A stretch of DNA of 64,000 bases, taken from positions 124,001 to 188,000 of the forward strand of contig NZ_JADKPT010000001.1 in the NCBI RefSeq assembly GCF_015351595.1. The letters are read 5' to 3'. The notes beneath the pieces were generated by a model. It had not been told where the DNA came from. It did not search any database and saw only the letters and a program-made list of their open reading frames with translations. This document shows, piece after piece, positions 54,056 to 63,167 of the stretch. This stretch comes from Flavobacterium sp. LC2016-12 (lineage in GTDB: Bacteria > Bacteroidota > Bacteroidia > Flavobacteriales > Flavobacteriaceae). Each line of letters begins with the position of its first letter. Position 1 is the stretch's first letter. The translations under genes and the position numbers were made by a program.

Positions 54056-56851
54056 TTAAAGTTTATCCTTTAAATAAATTCCGGTAACAGATTTTTTTAC
54101 TTTTACAATATCTTCAGGTGTTCCAACTGCTAATAAGTGTCCTCCGTTTTCTCCGCCTTCAGGGCCAAGATCAATAATCCAGTCAGCACACTTTATTAAA
54201 TCGAGATTGTGTTCTATTACAATTATTGAATGCCCTTTTTCTATTAAAGCATCAAATGAAGCTAGTAATTTTTTAATATCATGAAAATGCAATCCCGTTG
54301 TTGGTTCATCAAAAACGAATAATGCTTTATCTTTTGTAGCGCCTTTTACTAAAAAAGAAGCTAATTTAATACGTTGCGCTTCACCACCTGATAATGTTGA
54401 AGAAGATTGTCCTAATTGTACATATCCTAAACCAACATCTTGCAATGGTTGTAATTTCTGAGTGATTTTGGTTTGCTTATTTTTTTCAAAGAAAGCAATG
54501 GCATCATCAATAGTCATAGTTAGAATATCATTGATGTTTTTTTCGTCAAAATTGATCTCTAAAATCTCTTTTTTGAAACGTTTTCCTCCACAAGTTTCAC
54601 AGGGTAAAGAAACATCGGCCATAAATACCATTTCGACGTTTATCGAACCTTCTCCTTTACAGGTTTCGCATCGGCCTCCATCAACATTAAAAGAAAAATG
54701 TTTGGCCTGATAACCTCTTATTTTTGATAGTTTTTCTTTTGCATACAAATCACGAATATCATCATATGCTTTGATATATGTTACCGGATTCGACCTTGAA
54801 CTTCTTCCAATTGGGTTTTGATCCACATATTCAATATGTTTAATCTGTGAGAAAGAACCTTTTATTTCGGTAAACTGACCCGCTTTTTCAGCAGCATTTT
54901 CCAATTTTTTCTGCATAGCAGGAAATAAAATTTTCTTTATTAAGGTGCTTTTCCCGCTTCCTGAAACTCCGGTAACAACCGTTAAAACATCTAAAGGAAA
55001 CGTGACATCTATATTTTTTAAGTTATTTTCCCTTGCACCAACAATATCAATATGGTTTTTGAATTTTCGTCTTTTCTTCGGTACAGAAATTTCTAAATCT
55101 CCATTTAAATATTTGGCAGTAAGTGATTCTGATTTCAGGATTTCGTCATAAGTTCCCTGAGCTACTAAATTCCCTCCAAAAGTTCCTGCTTCGGGACCAA
55201 TGTCGATAATCATATCGGCAGCTTTCATAATATCTTCATCGTGTTCAACCACAATAACAGTATTTCCTAAGTCACGAAGAGAAAGCAATACTTTGATCAA
55301 TCGTTCAGAATCTTTTGGATGCAGACCAATACTTGGTTCGTCTAAAATATACATCGAACCAACTAGACTGCTTCCAAGTGAAGTAGCTAGATTAATACGC
55401 TGTGATTCTCCTCCTGAAAGTGTTGAAGAGTTTCGGTTTAGTGTAAGATAATCCAAACCAACTTCGGTCAAAAACGATAAGCGATTGTTGATTTCAACCA
55501 TCAAACGTTTTGCGATTTGCTGTTCGTATTTGTTTAATTCAAGATCTTTGAAAAACGTAACCAAATGTTTAATTGGAAGATCTACCAAATCTGAAACTGT
55601 TTTTCCGCCAATTTTTACGTAGGAAGCTTCTTCGCGTAAACGTTTTCCGCGACAAGCATGGCATTTTGTTTTTCCGCGATAGCGAGATAACATTACGCGA
55701 TTTTGAATTTTGTAATTTTTCTCCTCTAATTCTCTAAAGAAATCATTTAGCCCTTGAAAATATTGATTTCCTTTCCAAATCAAATCTTTTTGATCTTCTG
55801 TTAATTGGAAATAAGGTTTATGAATAGGGAAATCGAATTTATATGCATGTTTCACCAATTCGTCTTTATACCAGCTCATGCTATCACCTCTCCAGGGATA
55901 AATAGCACTTTCAAAAACAGATAAAGAGGTATTCGGGACAACTAAATCAGCATCAATACCAATTATATTTCCATAGCCTTCACAAACCGGGCATGCACCA
56001 TAGGGATTATTGAAACTGAATAAGTGAACATTTGGTTCTAAGAAAGTAATTCCGTCCAATTCAAAATTATTTGAATACGTAAATCTTTTATCTGAATTTA
56101 ATTCTTGTAAGTAACAAATTCCTTTTCCTTCAAAAAAAGCAGTTTGTACGGCATCGGCTAAACGATTATAGAATTCTTCTTCCTCCTTAACAACAATTCT
56201 GTCAATAATCAAGAGAATGTCTTTATTATCTAATTTATGGATTTCTGTTGGTGTAAATTCATCTAGACGAACCATTTCGTTGTCAACTAAAATACGTGCA
56301 AAACCTTGCTGTAAAAGTACTTTTAATTTGTCTTCAAGCTGTCTTCCTTCTTCTAAATGAATAGGAGAAAGTAAAAGCCATTTGCTGTCTAATTCTAATG
56401 TTTTTACATCAGAAACAACATCGGTGACCGTATTCTTTTTAACTTCCTGTCCTGAAATTGGTGAATAAGTACGACCAATTCTGGCGAATAAAAGTTTGAC
56501 ATAATCGTAGATTTCAGTTGAAGTTCCAACAGTCGAACGCGCATTGGTGGTATTGACTTTTTGTTCAATAGCAATGGCAGGTGCAATACCTTTTATGTAT
56601 TCTACTTTTGGTTTGTCTAAACGACCTAAAAACTGACGTGCATAGGATGATAAACTTTCAACATAACGACGCTGTCCTTCGGCATACAAAGTATCAAATG
56701 CTAAACTTGATTTCCCTGATCCTGAAAGACCTGTGATAACAACAAGTTTATTTCGGGGAATAGCGACATCTACATTTTTTAAATTATGTACCTGCGCTCC
56801 TTTAATGATAATATTATGTTTTGGGTCGAGTTTTGAAAGATCAATTTGCAT
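54056..56851 (-). CDS. uvrA: Excinuclease ABC subunit A
   Basis: 931 residues from ATG 56851; the ATG at 56863 lies at the expected transcription start and would add only MTFF, so I prefer the inner start. It has two ABC ATPase halves: Walker A GLSGSGKSS at the start and GVSGSGKST in the second half, signature LSGGESQRI and LSGGEAQRI, and the zinc fingers CPVCEGYG, CHACRGKR and CETCKGEG...CETCGGKR. It recognises bulky DNA lesions and loads UvrB in nucleotide excision repair. A full set of motifs is present. It has a minus-strand -7 box just upstream. Confidence 0.98.
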   Translation of the reverse strand: MQIDLSKLDPKHNIIIKGAQVHNLKNVDVAIPRNKLVVITGLSGSGKSSLAFDTLYAEGQRRYVESLSSYARQFLGRLDKPKVEYIKGIAPAIAIEQKVNTTNARSTVGTSTEIYDYVKLLFARIGRTYSPISGQEVKKNTVTDVVSDVKTLELDSKWLLLSPIHLEEGRQLEDKLKVLLQQGFARILVDNEMVRLDEFTPTEIHKLDNKDILLIIDRIVVKEEEEFYNRLADAVQTAFFEGKGICYLQELNSDKRFTYSNNFELDGITFLEPNVHLFSFNNPYGACPVCEGYGNIIGIDADLVVPNTSLSVFESAIYPWRGDSMSWYKDELVKHAYKFDFPIHKPYFQLTEDQKDLIWKGNQYFQGLNDFFRELEEKNYKIQNRVMLSRYRGKTKCHACRGKRLREEASYVKIGGKTVSDLVDLPIKHLVTFFKDLELNKYEQQIAKRLMVEINNRLSFLTEVGLDYLTLNRNSSTLSGGESQRINLATSLGSSLVGSMYILDEPSIGLHPKDSERLIKVLLSLRDLGNTVIVVEHDEDIMKAADMIIDIGPEAGTFGGNLVAQGTYDEILKSESLTAKYLNGDLEISVPKKRRKFKNHIDIVGARENNLKNIDVTFPLDVLTVVTGVSGSGKSTLIKKILFPAMQKKLENAAEKAGQFTEIKGSFSQIKHIEYVDQNPIGRSSRSNPVTYIKAYDDIRDLYAKEKLSKIRGYQAKHFSFNVDGGRCETCKGEGSINVEMVFMADVSLPCETCGGKRFKKEILEINFDEKNINDILTMTIDDAIAFFEKNKQTKITQKLQPLQDVGLGYVQLGQSSSTLSGGEAQRIKLASFLVKGATKDKALFVFDEPTTGLHFHDIKKLLASFDALIEKGHSIIVIEHNLDLIKCADWIIDLGPEGGENGGHLLAVGTPEDIVKVKKSVTGIYLKDKL

Positions 56852-56869
56852 AAAAAAAGTCAATTTTTA

Positions 56870-56877
56870 CAAAAGTA
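56870..56877 (-). promoter_or_regulatory. uvrA -7 box (minus-strand TACTTTTG)
   Basis: CAAAAGTA on the plus strand is an exact minus-strand TAnnTTTG, 18 bp before the chosen ATG. No -33 TTG seen. The short leader that results supports the inner start. Confidence 0.6.
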
Positions 56878-57047
56878 ATCAATTTTGAATTGAGTTTTGT
56901 TAATGAGATTGTTCCAAATTTTAACTAAATCTCTCAAGGATAGTGAGATTTTAATATTGATGCTTTTTTTGCCAAAAACTTGCTGGTTCAATATAAAATA
57001 AACTATTTTAGAACTGTTTTTATACTAAATTAATACCAATCGTAATT

Positions 57048-59849
57048 TTGAAAACAAAACTATCTACACTATTATTTCTGATGAGTCTTTTCCTGTTTTC
57101 GCAGGAGTTTCCGCCAATAGTAAAATATTCTTCTTCTGTTTACGGTGCAGGAAATCAAAGTTGGATGATTTCACAGGATGATCAAAACTATTTGTATTTC
57201 GCCAATAATGACGGTCTTCTGGAATATAATGGAACTACCTGGCAATTATATCCGGCTCCAAATGAGACTATCATTCGCTCCGTTAAAGTCATCGGAACAA
57301 AAATCTATACGGGTTGTTATATGAATTTTGGTTACTGGACCAGACACACTAATGGGAAATTGAAATATACGTCGCTTAGTGATACTATTAAGAATAAAAT
57401 ATTAGACGACGAACAGTTTTGGAATATCCTAAAGTATGATCAATGGATTTTGTTTCAGTCCTTGAATAGAATCTATATTTATGATACTAAAACGGGAAAG
57501 TTCAAAATCATTGCGCCAAAAAATGGCGTTATAAAATCGTTTGCACCAAAAAATGCAATCTATTTTCAGACAATAAAAGAAGGGTTGTTTGAAATTGAAA
57601 GTGGAAAAGCGAAATTAGTTTCAGATCATCCAATTCTTAAGAAATTTACGATTGTCAATATTTTTACTACAGATGATGGATTGCTGATTCAAACACAATT
57701 GGATGGTATTTACAAATTAGTTGGAAATACGTTAACGCGTTTTGTTACAGATGTTGATACCGAATTAAAGTCAAGTTTTGTATATAGTAGTCAATTTCTA
57801 CAGGACGGAAGTTTTGCGTTAGGAACAGTTTCAAATGGAATTTTTGTTTTATCGAATAATGGGAAATTAAAATATCATATTTCACAGAGAAAAGGGTTAA
57901 GTAATAATACAGCTCTCTCACTTTTTGAAGATAAGGATCAGAATTTATGGGCCGGATTAGATAATGGAATCAATTGTATAAATATTAATTCTCCAGTACA
58001 CAGTTTTACAGATGATTCTGGTGTTTTAGGGACCGTTTATGCATCAGCAACTTTTAATGGTATGTTGTATGTAGGAACGAATCAGGGATTATTTTGTAAA
58101 CCAAATCAGAGCAATACTGAATTTAAATTTATAAATGGTACAAAAGGACAAGTCTGGTCGCTTTTTGTGTATGATAATACACTTTTTTGCGGACATGATT
58201 CCGGAACTTTTATCATTACAAATGAATCTGCCAGAAGTATATTTGCGGCTTCGGGAACCTGGAAGTTTGAAACTGTCCCAAAGAATAAGAATCAATTGCT
58301 TCAGGGAAATTATTATGGAATTTCTGTTTTGGAAAAAATAAACAATCAATGGGTTTTTAAAAATAAAATTGAAGGTTTTGATTATTCGTCAAGATATTTT
58401 GAACTTACAAACAATTTTGATGTTTATGTAAGTCATGAATACAAAGGAATCTTTAGATTGAAACTAGATAAGTCATTATTAAAAACACGTGGTTTTTATA
58501 CTTATAAATCTCCTCAGAAAGGTAAAAATGCAAGTTTGACTAAATTCAATAATCAAATTTATTATGCATACAAGGGTGGGATTTTTAAACTAAATCCGAA
58601 TACAAAACTATTTGAGAAAGACAATCTCTTAAGTTCTATCTTCGAAAAAGATGAATATACTTCAGGTAAATTAATTGTCGATAATTCGAATAAAATCTGG
58701 TTGTTTTCTAAAAATTATATCCATTATTTCTCTGCCAGCAAGTTGAGCAATCAGTTAAAGCAAAATGTCATTCCGATTCCGTCTTCTTTGACTAATTCAA
58801 TGTTGGGATTTGAAAACATTACGCAAATTTCAAAATCAATTTATTTAATTGGTACGACAGATGGTTATTATACTTTAAACATAGAAGATCTGAGTTTTAA
58901 AAATTATACTGTTTATATAACTGATATCACGATTAACAAACAAAATGAAACTCTGAAAAATGTGGCAATTCAAAATCAGGGTAGTTTTCATTCTAATGCA
59001 AATAATGTCACTTTAAATTACACGGTTCCGGAGTACAATAAATATATTAATTCAGAATATCAATATTTGCTAGAAGGTTTTCAAAATGAATGGAGTGAGT
59101 GGAGTACCAAAGCTACAGTAAATTTCAAGAATTTATCTCCGGGGAAATATACCTTTAAAGTAAGAGCGCGATATGCAAATACTATTTTGCAAAATACGGC
59201 TACATATACCTTTATCGTTTTAAAACCATGGTATTTGACTAATCTGGCCTGGTTTATTTATTTTCTATTGTTTTTGGTATTAGCCTATTTTATTAATAAG
59301 GCTTATATAAATTATTACCATAAACAAAAAGAGAAATTAATTGAAGAAAATAATCTTTTGCTTGAGATTAAAGAATTAGAAAATGAACGACAATTAATGA
59401 AAGTAAGAAATGAGCAACTTTCTCAGGATGTCGATAGTAAAAATCGGGAATTGGCTGTTTCTACCATGAGTTTAAATAGTAAAAATGAATTATTGGCTTT
59501 TATTAAAGAAGATTTAAAGAAAACGAGTCAGGATGATAATAAAAACATTAAATCTGTAATTAGTACAATTAATAAAAATATAACGGAAGAAGATTCCTGG
59601 AATGTTTTTAAAGAAGCATTTGATAATGCAGATAAAGATTTTCTGAAAAGAATCAAACAGCTTCACCCTTTGTTAACTCCTAATGATCTTAGACTTTGTG
59701 CTTATCTGCGACTGAATCTTTCGTCTAAAGAAATCGCGCCATTATTTAATATATCCGTTCGAAGCGTTGAGATAAAAAGATATCGTTTGCGTAAAAAAAT
59801 GGAATTGCAGCATGAAATTGGGTTGGTCGAATATATTCTCGCTGTATAG
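57048..59849 (+). CDS. Membrane-spanning propeller / Y_Y_Y regulator with LuxR-like DNA-binding domain
   Basis: 933 residues starting at TTG 57048; the frame upstream reaches TAG 57009 without an ATG. A signal peptide (KTKLSTLLFLMSLFLFSQ) is followed by a large beta-propeller sensor of the two-component-regulator propeller type (about 22-620). A triple-tyrosine (Y_Y_Y) domain (about 645-720), a membrane helix (WYLTNLAWFIYFLLFLVLAYF, about 727-750), a coiled coil (about 754-808) and a LuxR-like helix-turn-helix (LSSKEIAPLFNISVRSVEIKRYRLR, about 890-915) complete it. There is no histidine kinase or receiver: it senses outside and binds DNA inside in one chain. It lies 241 bp upstream of susC, its likely target. 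Confidence 0.9.
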   Translation: MKTKLSTLLFLMSLFLFSQEFPPIVKYSSSVYGAGNQSWMISQDDQNYLYFANNDGLLEYNGTTWQLYPAPNETIIRSVKVIGTKIYTGCYMNFGYWTRHTNGKLKYTSLSDTIKNKILDDEQFWNILKYDQWILFQSLNRIYIYDTKTGKFKIIAPKNGVIKSFAPKNAIYFQTIKEGLFEIESGKAKLVSDHPILKKFTIVNIFTTDDGLLIQTQLDGIYKLVGNTLTRFVTDVDTELKSSFVYSSQFLQDGSFALGTVSNGIFVLSNNGKLKYHISQRKGLSNNTALSLFEDKDQNLWAGLDNGINCININSPVHSFTDDSGVLGTVYASATFNGMLYVGTNQGLFCKPNQSNTEFKFINGTKGQVWSLFVYDNTLFCGHDSGTFIITNESARSIFAASGTWKFETVPKNKNQLLQGNYYGISVLEKINNQWVFKNKIEGFDYSSRYFELTNNFDVYVSHEYKGIFRLKLDKSLLKTRGFYTYKSPQKGKNASLTKFNNQIYYAYKGGIFKLNPNTKLFEKDNLLSSIFEKDEYTSGKLIVDNSNKIWLFSKNYIHYFSASKLSNQLKQNVIPIPSSLTNSMLGFENITQISKSIYLIGTTDGYYTLNIEDLSFKNYTVYITDITINKQNETLKNVAIQNQGSFHSNANNVTLNYTVPEYNKYINSEYQYLLEGFQNEWSEWSTKATVNFKNLSPGKYTFKVRARYANTILQNTATYTFIVLKPWYLTNLAWFIYFLLFLVLAYFINKAYINYYHKQKEKLIEENNLLLEIKELENERQLMKVRNEQLSQDVDSKNRELAVSTMSLNSKNELLAFIKEDLKKTSQDDNKNIKSVISTINKNITEEDSWNVFKEAFDNADKDFLKRIKQLHPLLTPNDLRLCAYLRLNLSSKEIAPLFNISVRSVEIKRYRLRKKMELQHEIGLVEYILAV

Positions 59850-59922
59850 GAAGTAAAAAATCATTTCAAAAAAACTATACATTACCTCAACATTAACCTT
59901 TTGTTAGGGTTTTGATGTGTTT

Positions 59923-59941
59923 ATGTTAAAAAAATTAACAT
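59923..59941. promoter_or_regulatory. Dyad ATGTTAA-AAAAA-TTAACAT in the susC upstream region
   Basis: Perfect 7-bp inverted repeat with a 5-nt centre, 150 bp before susC. It may be a binding site for the upstream LuxR-like regulator. No exact TTG/TAnnTTTG promoter for susC was found in the region 59850-60090. Confidence 0.4.
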
Positions 59942-60055
59942 TCTGAAATTGTAGTTAAATAGCGGTATTTTTTATGATATATTAAATTTAGTAACATTTT
60001 TTTTATGATGTATGTTTTTTGTTGAGGTTAATTTTATCGTTTTCCTAATCGGATC

Positions 60056-60069
60056 AGATAAATTTATCT
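60056..60069. promoter_or_regulatory. Palindrome AGATAAATTTATCT before susC
   Basis: A perfect 14-bp palindrome ends 21 bp before the susC ATG, probably within the leader. It may be an operator or a small leader structure. AT-rich palindromes of this size can arise by chance. Confidence 0.3.
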
Positions 60070-60090
60070 TTCAATAAAAACTAACTAATT

Positions 60091-63000
60091 ATGAAATCAA
60101 AATTATTACTAACCGTACTATTACTGTTTACATCTTTTGCGTTTTCGCAATCTTTTGATGTTAACGGAACTGTACAAGATGGCGCTGGTTTATCATTACC
60201 AGGCGTAAATGTAAAAGTTAAAAATTCGTCAAAAAGTACAACCACAGACTTTGACGGATCTTTTAAACTTTCTGGTGTTTCAACCGGCACCACAATTGTT
60301 TTAAGTTACATTGGTTATCGAACGCAGGAAATTGTAGTTTCAGGTCCTAAAATTACAGTCAAAATGAGTGATGATGCCAAATCATTAGAAGAAGTTGTTG
60401 TAATTGGTTATGGTAGCCAAAAAAAGAGAGAAGTTACAGGAGCTGTTTCTGTACTTGACAGTAAAACACTTGATCTTATAAAGCCTGTTAAGGTAGAGCA
60501 AGCTCTACAGGGAACTATTTCTGGTGTAGTTGTAACGGCGCAATCTGGAGCTCCTGGTGCCGGATTGGATATCCGTATCCGTGGCGTTGGTACTAATGGG
60601 CAAAATAATCCTACTGCTATTATCGATGGATATGTTGGAGATTTATCATTATTAAATCCAAACGACATTGAGACAATTACTGTTTTAAAAGATGCACAAG
60701 CAGCTATTTACGGAACAATTGGAGCAAATGGAATTATTTTGGTAACTACCAAAATGGGTAAAAAGAATTCTAAAACAAAAGTAACCTTTAATAGTTATAC
60801 AGGATTTCAGGAAGCATCCAGAAAAATTCCAATGTTAGATGCTACAGAATATGCTTTACTATTAAATGAAAGTTATGCAAATGGAGGAAAAACATTGCCA
60901 TACCCAAATGCTGGTGGTTTAGGTAAAGGAACAAACTGGCAAAAGGAAGTTCTTAAAACAGGAGTTCCAATTATTAGCAATGATTTGTCAATTTCAGGAG
61001 GTTCAGATAAAATTACTTATGCAGTCAGTGGTTCACATTTAGATCAGGAAGGTATTGTTGGCGAGGATAAATCTGGTTTTTTAAGAAATACTGCCAGACT
61101 TGCATTATCTGCTGATTTAAGCGATAAATTTAAGTTGAAAACAAATGTTATTTACACTTTTACAAATCGAAGAACGATTAATGAAAATGGTTTAGGCTCT
61201 GTGTTGTTTAATGCATTAAATGTACCCGCGACTCTTACCCCTTACGATGCCAATGGAGAATTTACATTAGTGCCAAGTACTACAGGCTTAGGTACAGAAA
61301 TTATCAATCCTTTAGCACAGCTTGCTAATACATATAACGATGGTAATTACAAAAAACTAAATGGAAATTTTGGCTTGGATTATAAGATTTTTAAAGGTTT
61401 TGTTTTGTCAAGTTCTATTGGTTTTAATACTGGTAATGGAGAAAGCAGGTCATTTGCCAAACAAATAAGTTATGGTGGAAAAGTTTTTGACGTACAGAGA
61501 AGTTCAGTAACAGAAGGTTCATCTAATGATAATAATTATTCATTTGATATTTACGCGACATATAATACAAAAATAGGAGAAAGTCATAATATAACAGGAA
61601 CTCTTGGAAATACCATTTATAGAGAATGGGGAAATAATATTTCTGCAACTGGTTTCGATGTTCTTAATAATTCGTGGGAAAACGCAAGCTTAAAACTAGC
61701 GAGAGGCTTACCGACAGCGGTAAATGTTTTTTCAGGTAATTATGATGAAAGAAGGCTTTCTTATTTTGCAAGAGTACAATATGATTATCAGGGAAAATAC
61801 CTTGTTTCTGCTATGTACAGACGTGATTCTTCTACAAAATTTGGCCCGGGAAACAAGACTGCATCCTTTCTTTCTTTTACAGGTGGGTGGGTTGTATCTG
61901 ATGAAGATTTCTTCGGAAAATCAGAAGCATTTAATTTCTTGAAATTTAGAGCCAGTTATGGAAGCTTAGGAAATGATCAGATCAAAAATAATGGATACAG
62001 AAGTATTTTAGATGGTGAAGCTACCTATGTATTTGATGGCAACTTATCTAACGGAACTGCAACAGGGCAAATTCCTAACCCAGATTTAAAATGGGAAGAA
62101 TCCAAAAAATTTGACGTTGGTTTTGATGCAAAATTATTCAATGACAGATTTTATATCGTTGCAGATTACTTTAGTGATACCAGAAAAGATTTGTTGGTAC
62201 CAGGTATACCTGTTTCCGGAATTAATGGAACGGGTGCTCCAGGTGCGAGTTCTCCAACTATGAATGCCGGTTCTGTCAAAAATTCTGGTTTTGAATTTTC
62301 AATAGATTATAAAGAGAAATTTTCTGACTCGTTTACAATGTCTGTAGGTTACAATGTAACTTTTATTAAAAATGAAGTTACCGAGGTAAATAATGGAACA
62401 GGTATAATTGATCAGGGATCTTTTGGAGTTGGTCAGCCTACAGCAGCACGCATGGAGGCCGGTCATGCATTAGGATATTTCTATGGTTATAAAACTGATG
62501 GAATTTTTCAGAATCAGGCTGAAGTTGATGCACATCCCTCACAATTAGCTTTGGGAGCAAATGCAGCTCCTGGTGATATCCGATTTGTAGATGTAAACGG
62601 AGATAACGTAATTGATTCTAAAGATAAAACAGATATTGGAGATCCTATTCCAGATGTTACAATGGGATTCAATTTGCAGTTAAATTATAAAAATCTTGAT
62701 TTTGCAGCATATACTTACGCTTCAATTGGAAACGATATGGTACGTAATTATGAAAGAGTGCTTTCTGATGCCAATCGTTTAGATTATGTTTTAGACAGAT
62801 GGACAGGTGAAGGAACAAGCACTACCGTTCCGAGAGTTACTACAAGTGCTACCTCAAATAATGTTTTTTCAGAGTATTTCGTTGAAGATGCCTCTTATTT
62901 TAGAATTCAAAATGTTCAATTAGGTTATACTCTTAATCCTAAAGTATCTCTAAAAGCAGGAATTACAAGACTTCGTCTTTATATGGGTGTAAATAACTTA

Positions 63001-63156
63001 TACACTTTCACAAAATACAAAGGATTTGACCCAAGCGCTTCATTTGGTCCTGGAAATCAGGACGGAGTTTCTCAATCTCCTATTGGTGCCGGAATCGATT
63101 ACGGGTTTTATCCTGTTCCAAGAACCTATTTATTGGGCTTAAACATTAATTTTTAA
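60091..63156 (+). CDS. SusC/RagA-type TonB-dependent outer-membrane receptor
   Basis: 1021 residues. Signal peptide (MKSKLLLTVLLLFTSFAFSQ), a carboxypeptidase-regulatory-like domain (about 22-95), the SusC signature VVVIGYGSQKKREVTGAV (about 103-120), a plug domain (about 115-230, with IRGVGTNGQNNPTAIIDGY and GTIGANGIILVTTK) and a C-terminal 22-strand barrel ending AGIDYGFYPVPRTYLLGLNINF. It imports oligosaccharides or peptides with a SusD partner, driven by TonB. It is followed 11 bp later by susD. The upstream regulator gene suggests local control. Substrate unknown. Confidence 0.95.
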   Translation: MKSKLLLTVLLLFTSFAFSQSFDVNGTVQDGAGLSLPGVNVKVKNSSKSTTTDFDGSFKLSGVSTGTTIVLSYIGYRTQEIVVSGPKITVKMSDDAKSLEEVVVIGYGSQKKREVTGAVSVLDSKTLDLIKPVKVEQALQGTISGVVVTAQSGAPGAGLDIRIRGVGTNGQNNPTAIIDGYVGDLSLLNPNDIETITVLKDAQAAIYGTIGANGIILVTTKMGKKNSKTKVTFNSYTGFQEASRKIPMLDATEYALLLNESYANGGKTLPYPNAGGLGKGTNWQKEVLKTGVPIISNDLSISGGSDKITYAVSGSHLDQEGIVGEDKSGFLRNTARLALSADLSDKFKLKTNVIYTFTNRRTINENGLGSVLFNALNVPATLTPYDANGEFTLVPSTTGLGTEIINPLAQLANTYNDGNYKKLNGNFGLDYKIFKGFVLSSSIGFNTGNGESRSFAKQISYGGKVFDVQRSSVTEGSSNDNNYSFDIYATYNTKIGESHNITGTLGNTIYREWGNNISATGFDVLNNSWENASLKLARGLPTAVNVFSGNYDERRLSYFARVQYDYQGKYLVSAMYRRDSSTKFGPGNKTASFLSFTGGWVVSDEDFFGKSEAFNFLKFRASYGSLGNDQIKNNGYRSILDGEATYVFDGNLSNGTATGQIPNPDLKWEESKKFDVGFDAKLFNDRFYIVADYFSDTRKDLLVPGIPVSGINGTGAPGASSPTMNAGSVKNSGFEFSIDYKEKFSDSFTMSVGYNVTFIKNEVTEVNNGTGIIDQGSFGVGQPTAARMEAGHALGYFYGYKTDGIFQNQAEVDAHPSQLALGANAAPGDIRFVDVNGDNVIDSKDKTDIGDPIPDVTMGFNLQLNYKNLDFAAYTYASIGNDMVRNYERVLSDANRLDYVLDRWTGEGTSTTVPRVTTSATSNNVFSEYFVEDASYFRIQNVQLGYTLNPKVSLKAGITRLRLYMGVNNLYTFTKYKGFDPSASFGPGNQDGVSQSPIGAGIDYGFYPVPRTYLLGLNINF

Positions 63157-63167
63157 TTTCAATTAAA

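Noticed and set aside
57043-57050. TAATTTTG as a -7 promoter box for the propeller regulator
   Set aside because: It overlaps the only usable start codon before a convincing signal peptide and has no -33 TTG. A promoter here would force a start after half of the signal peptide.
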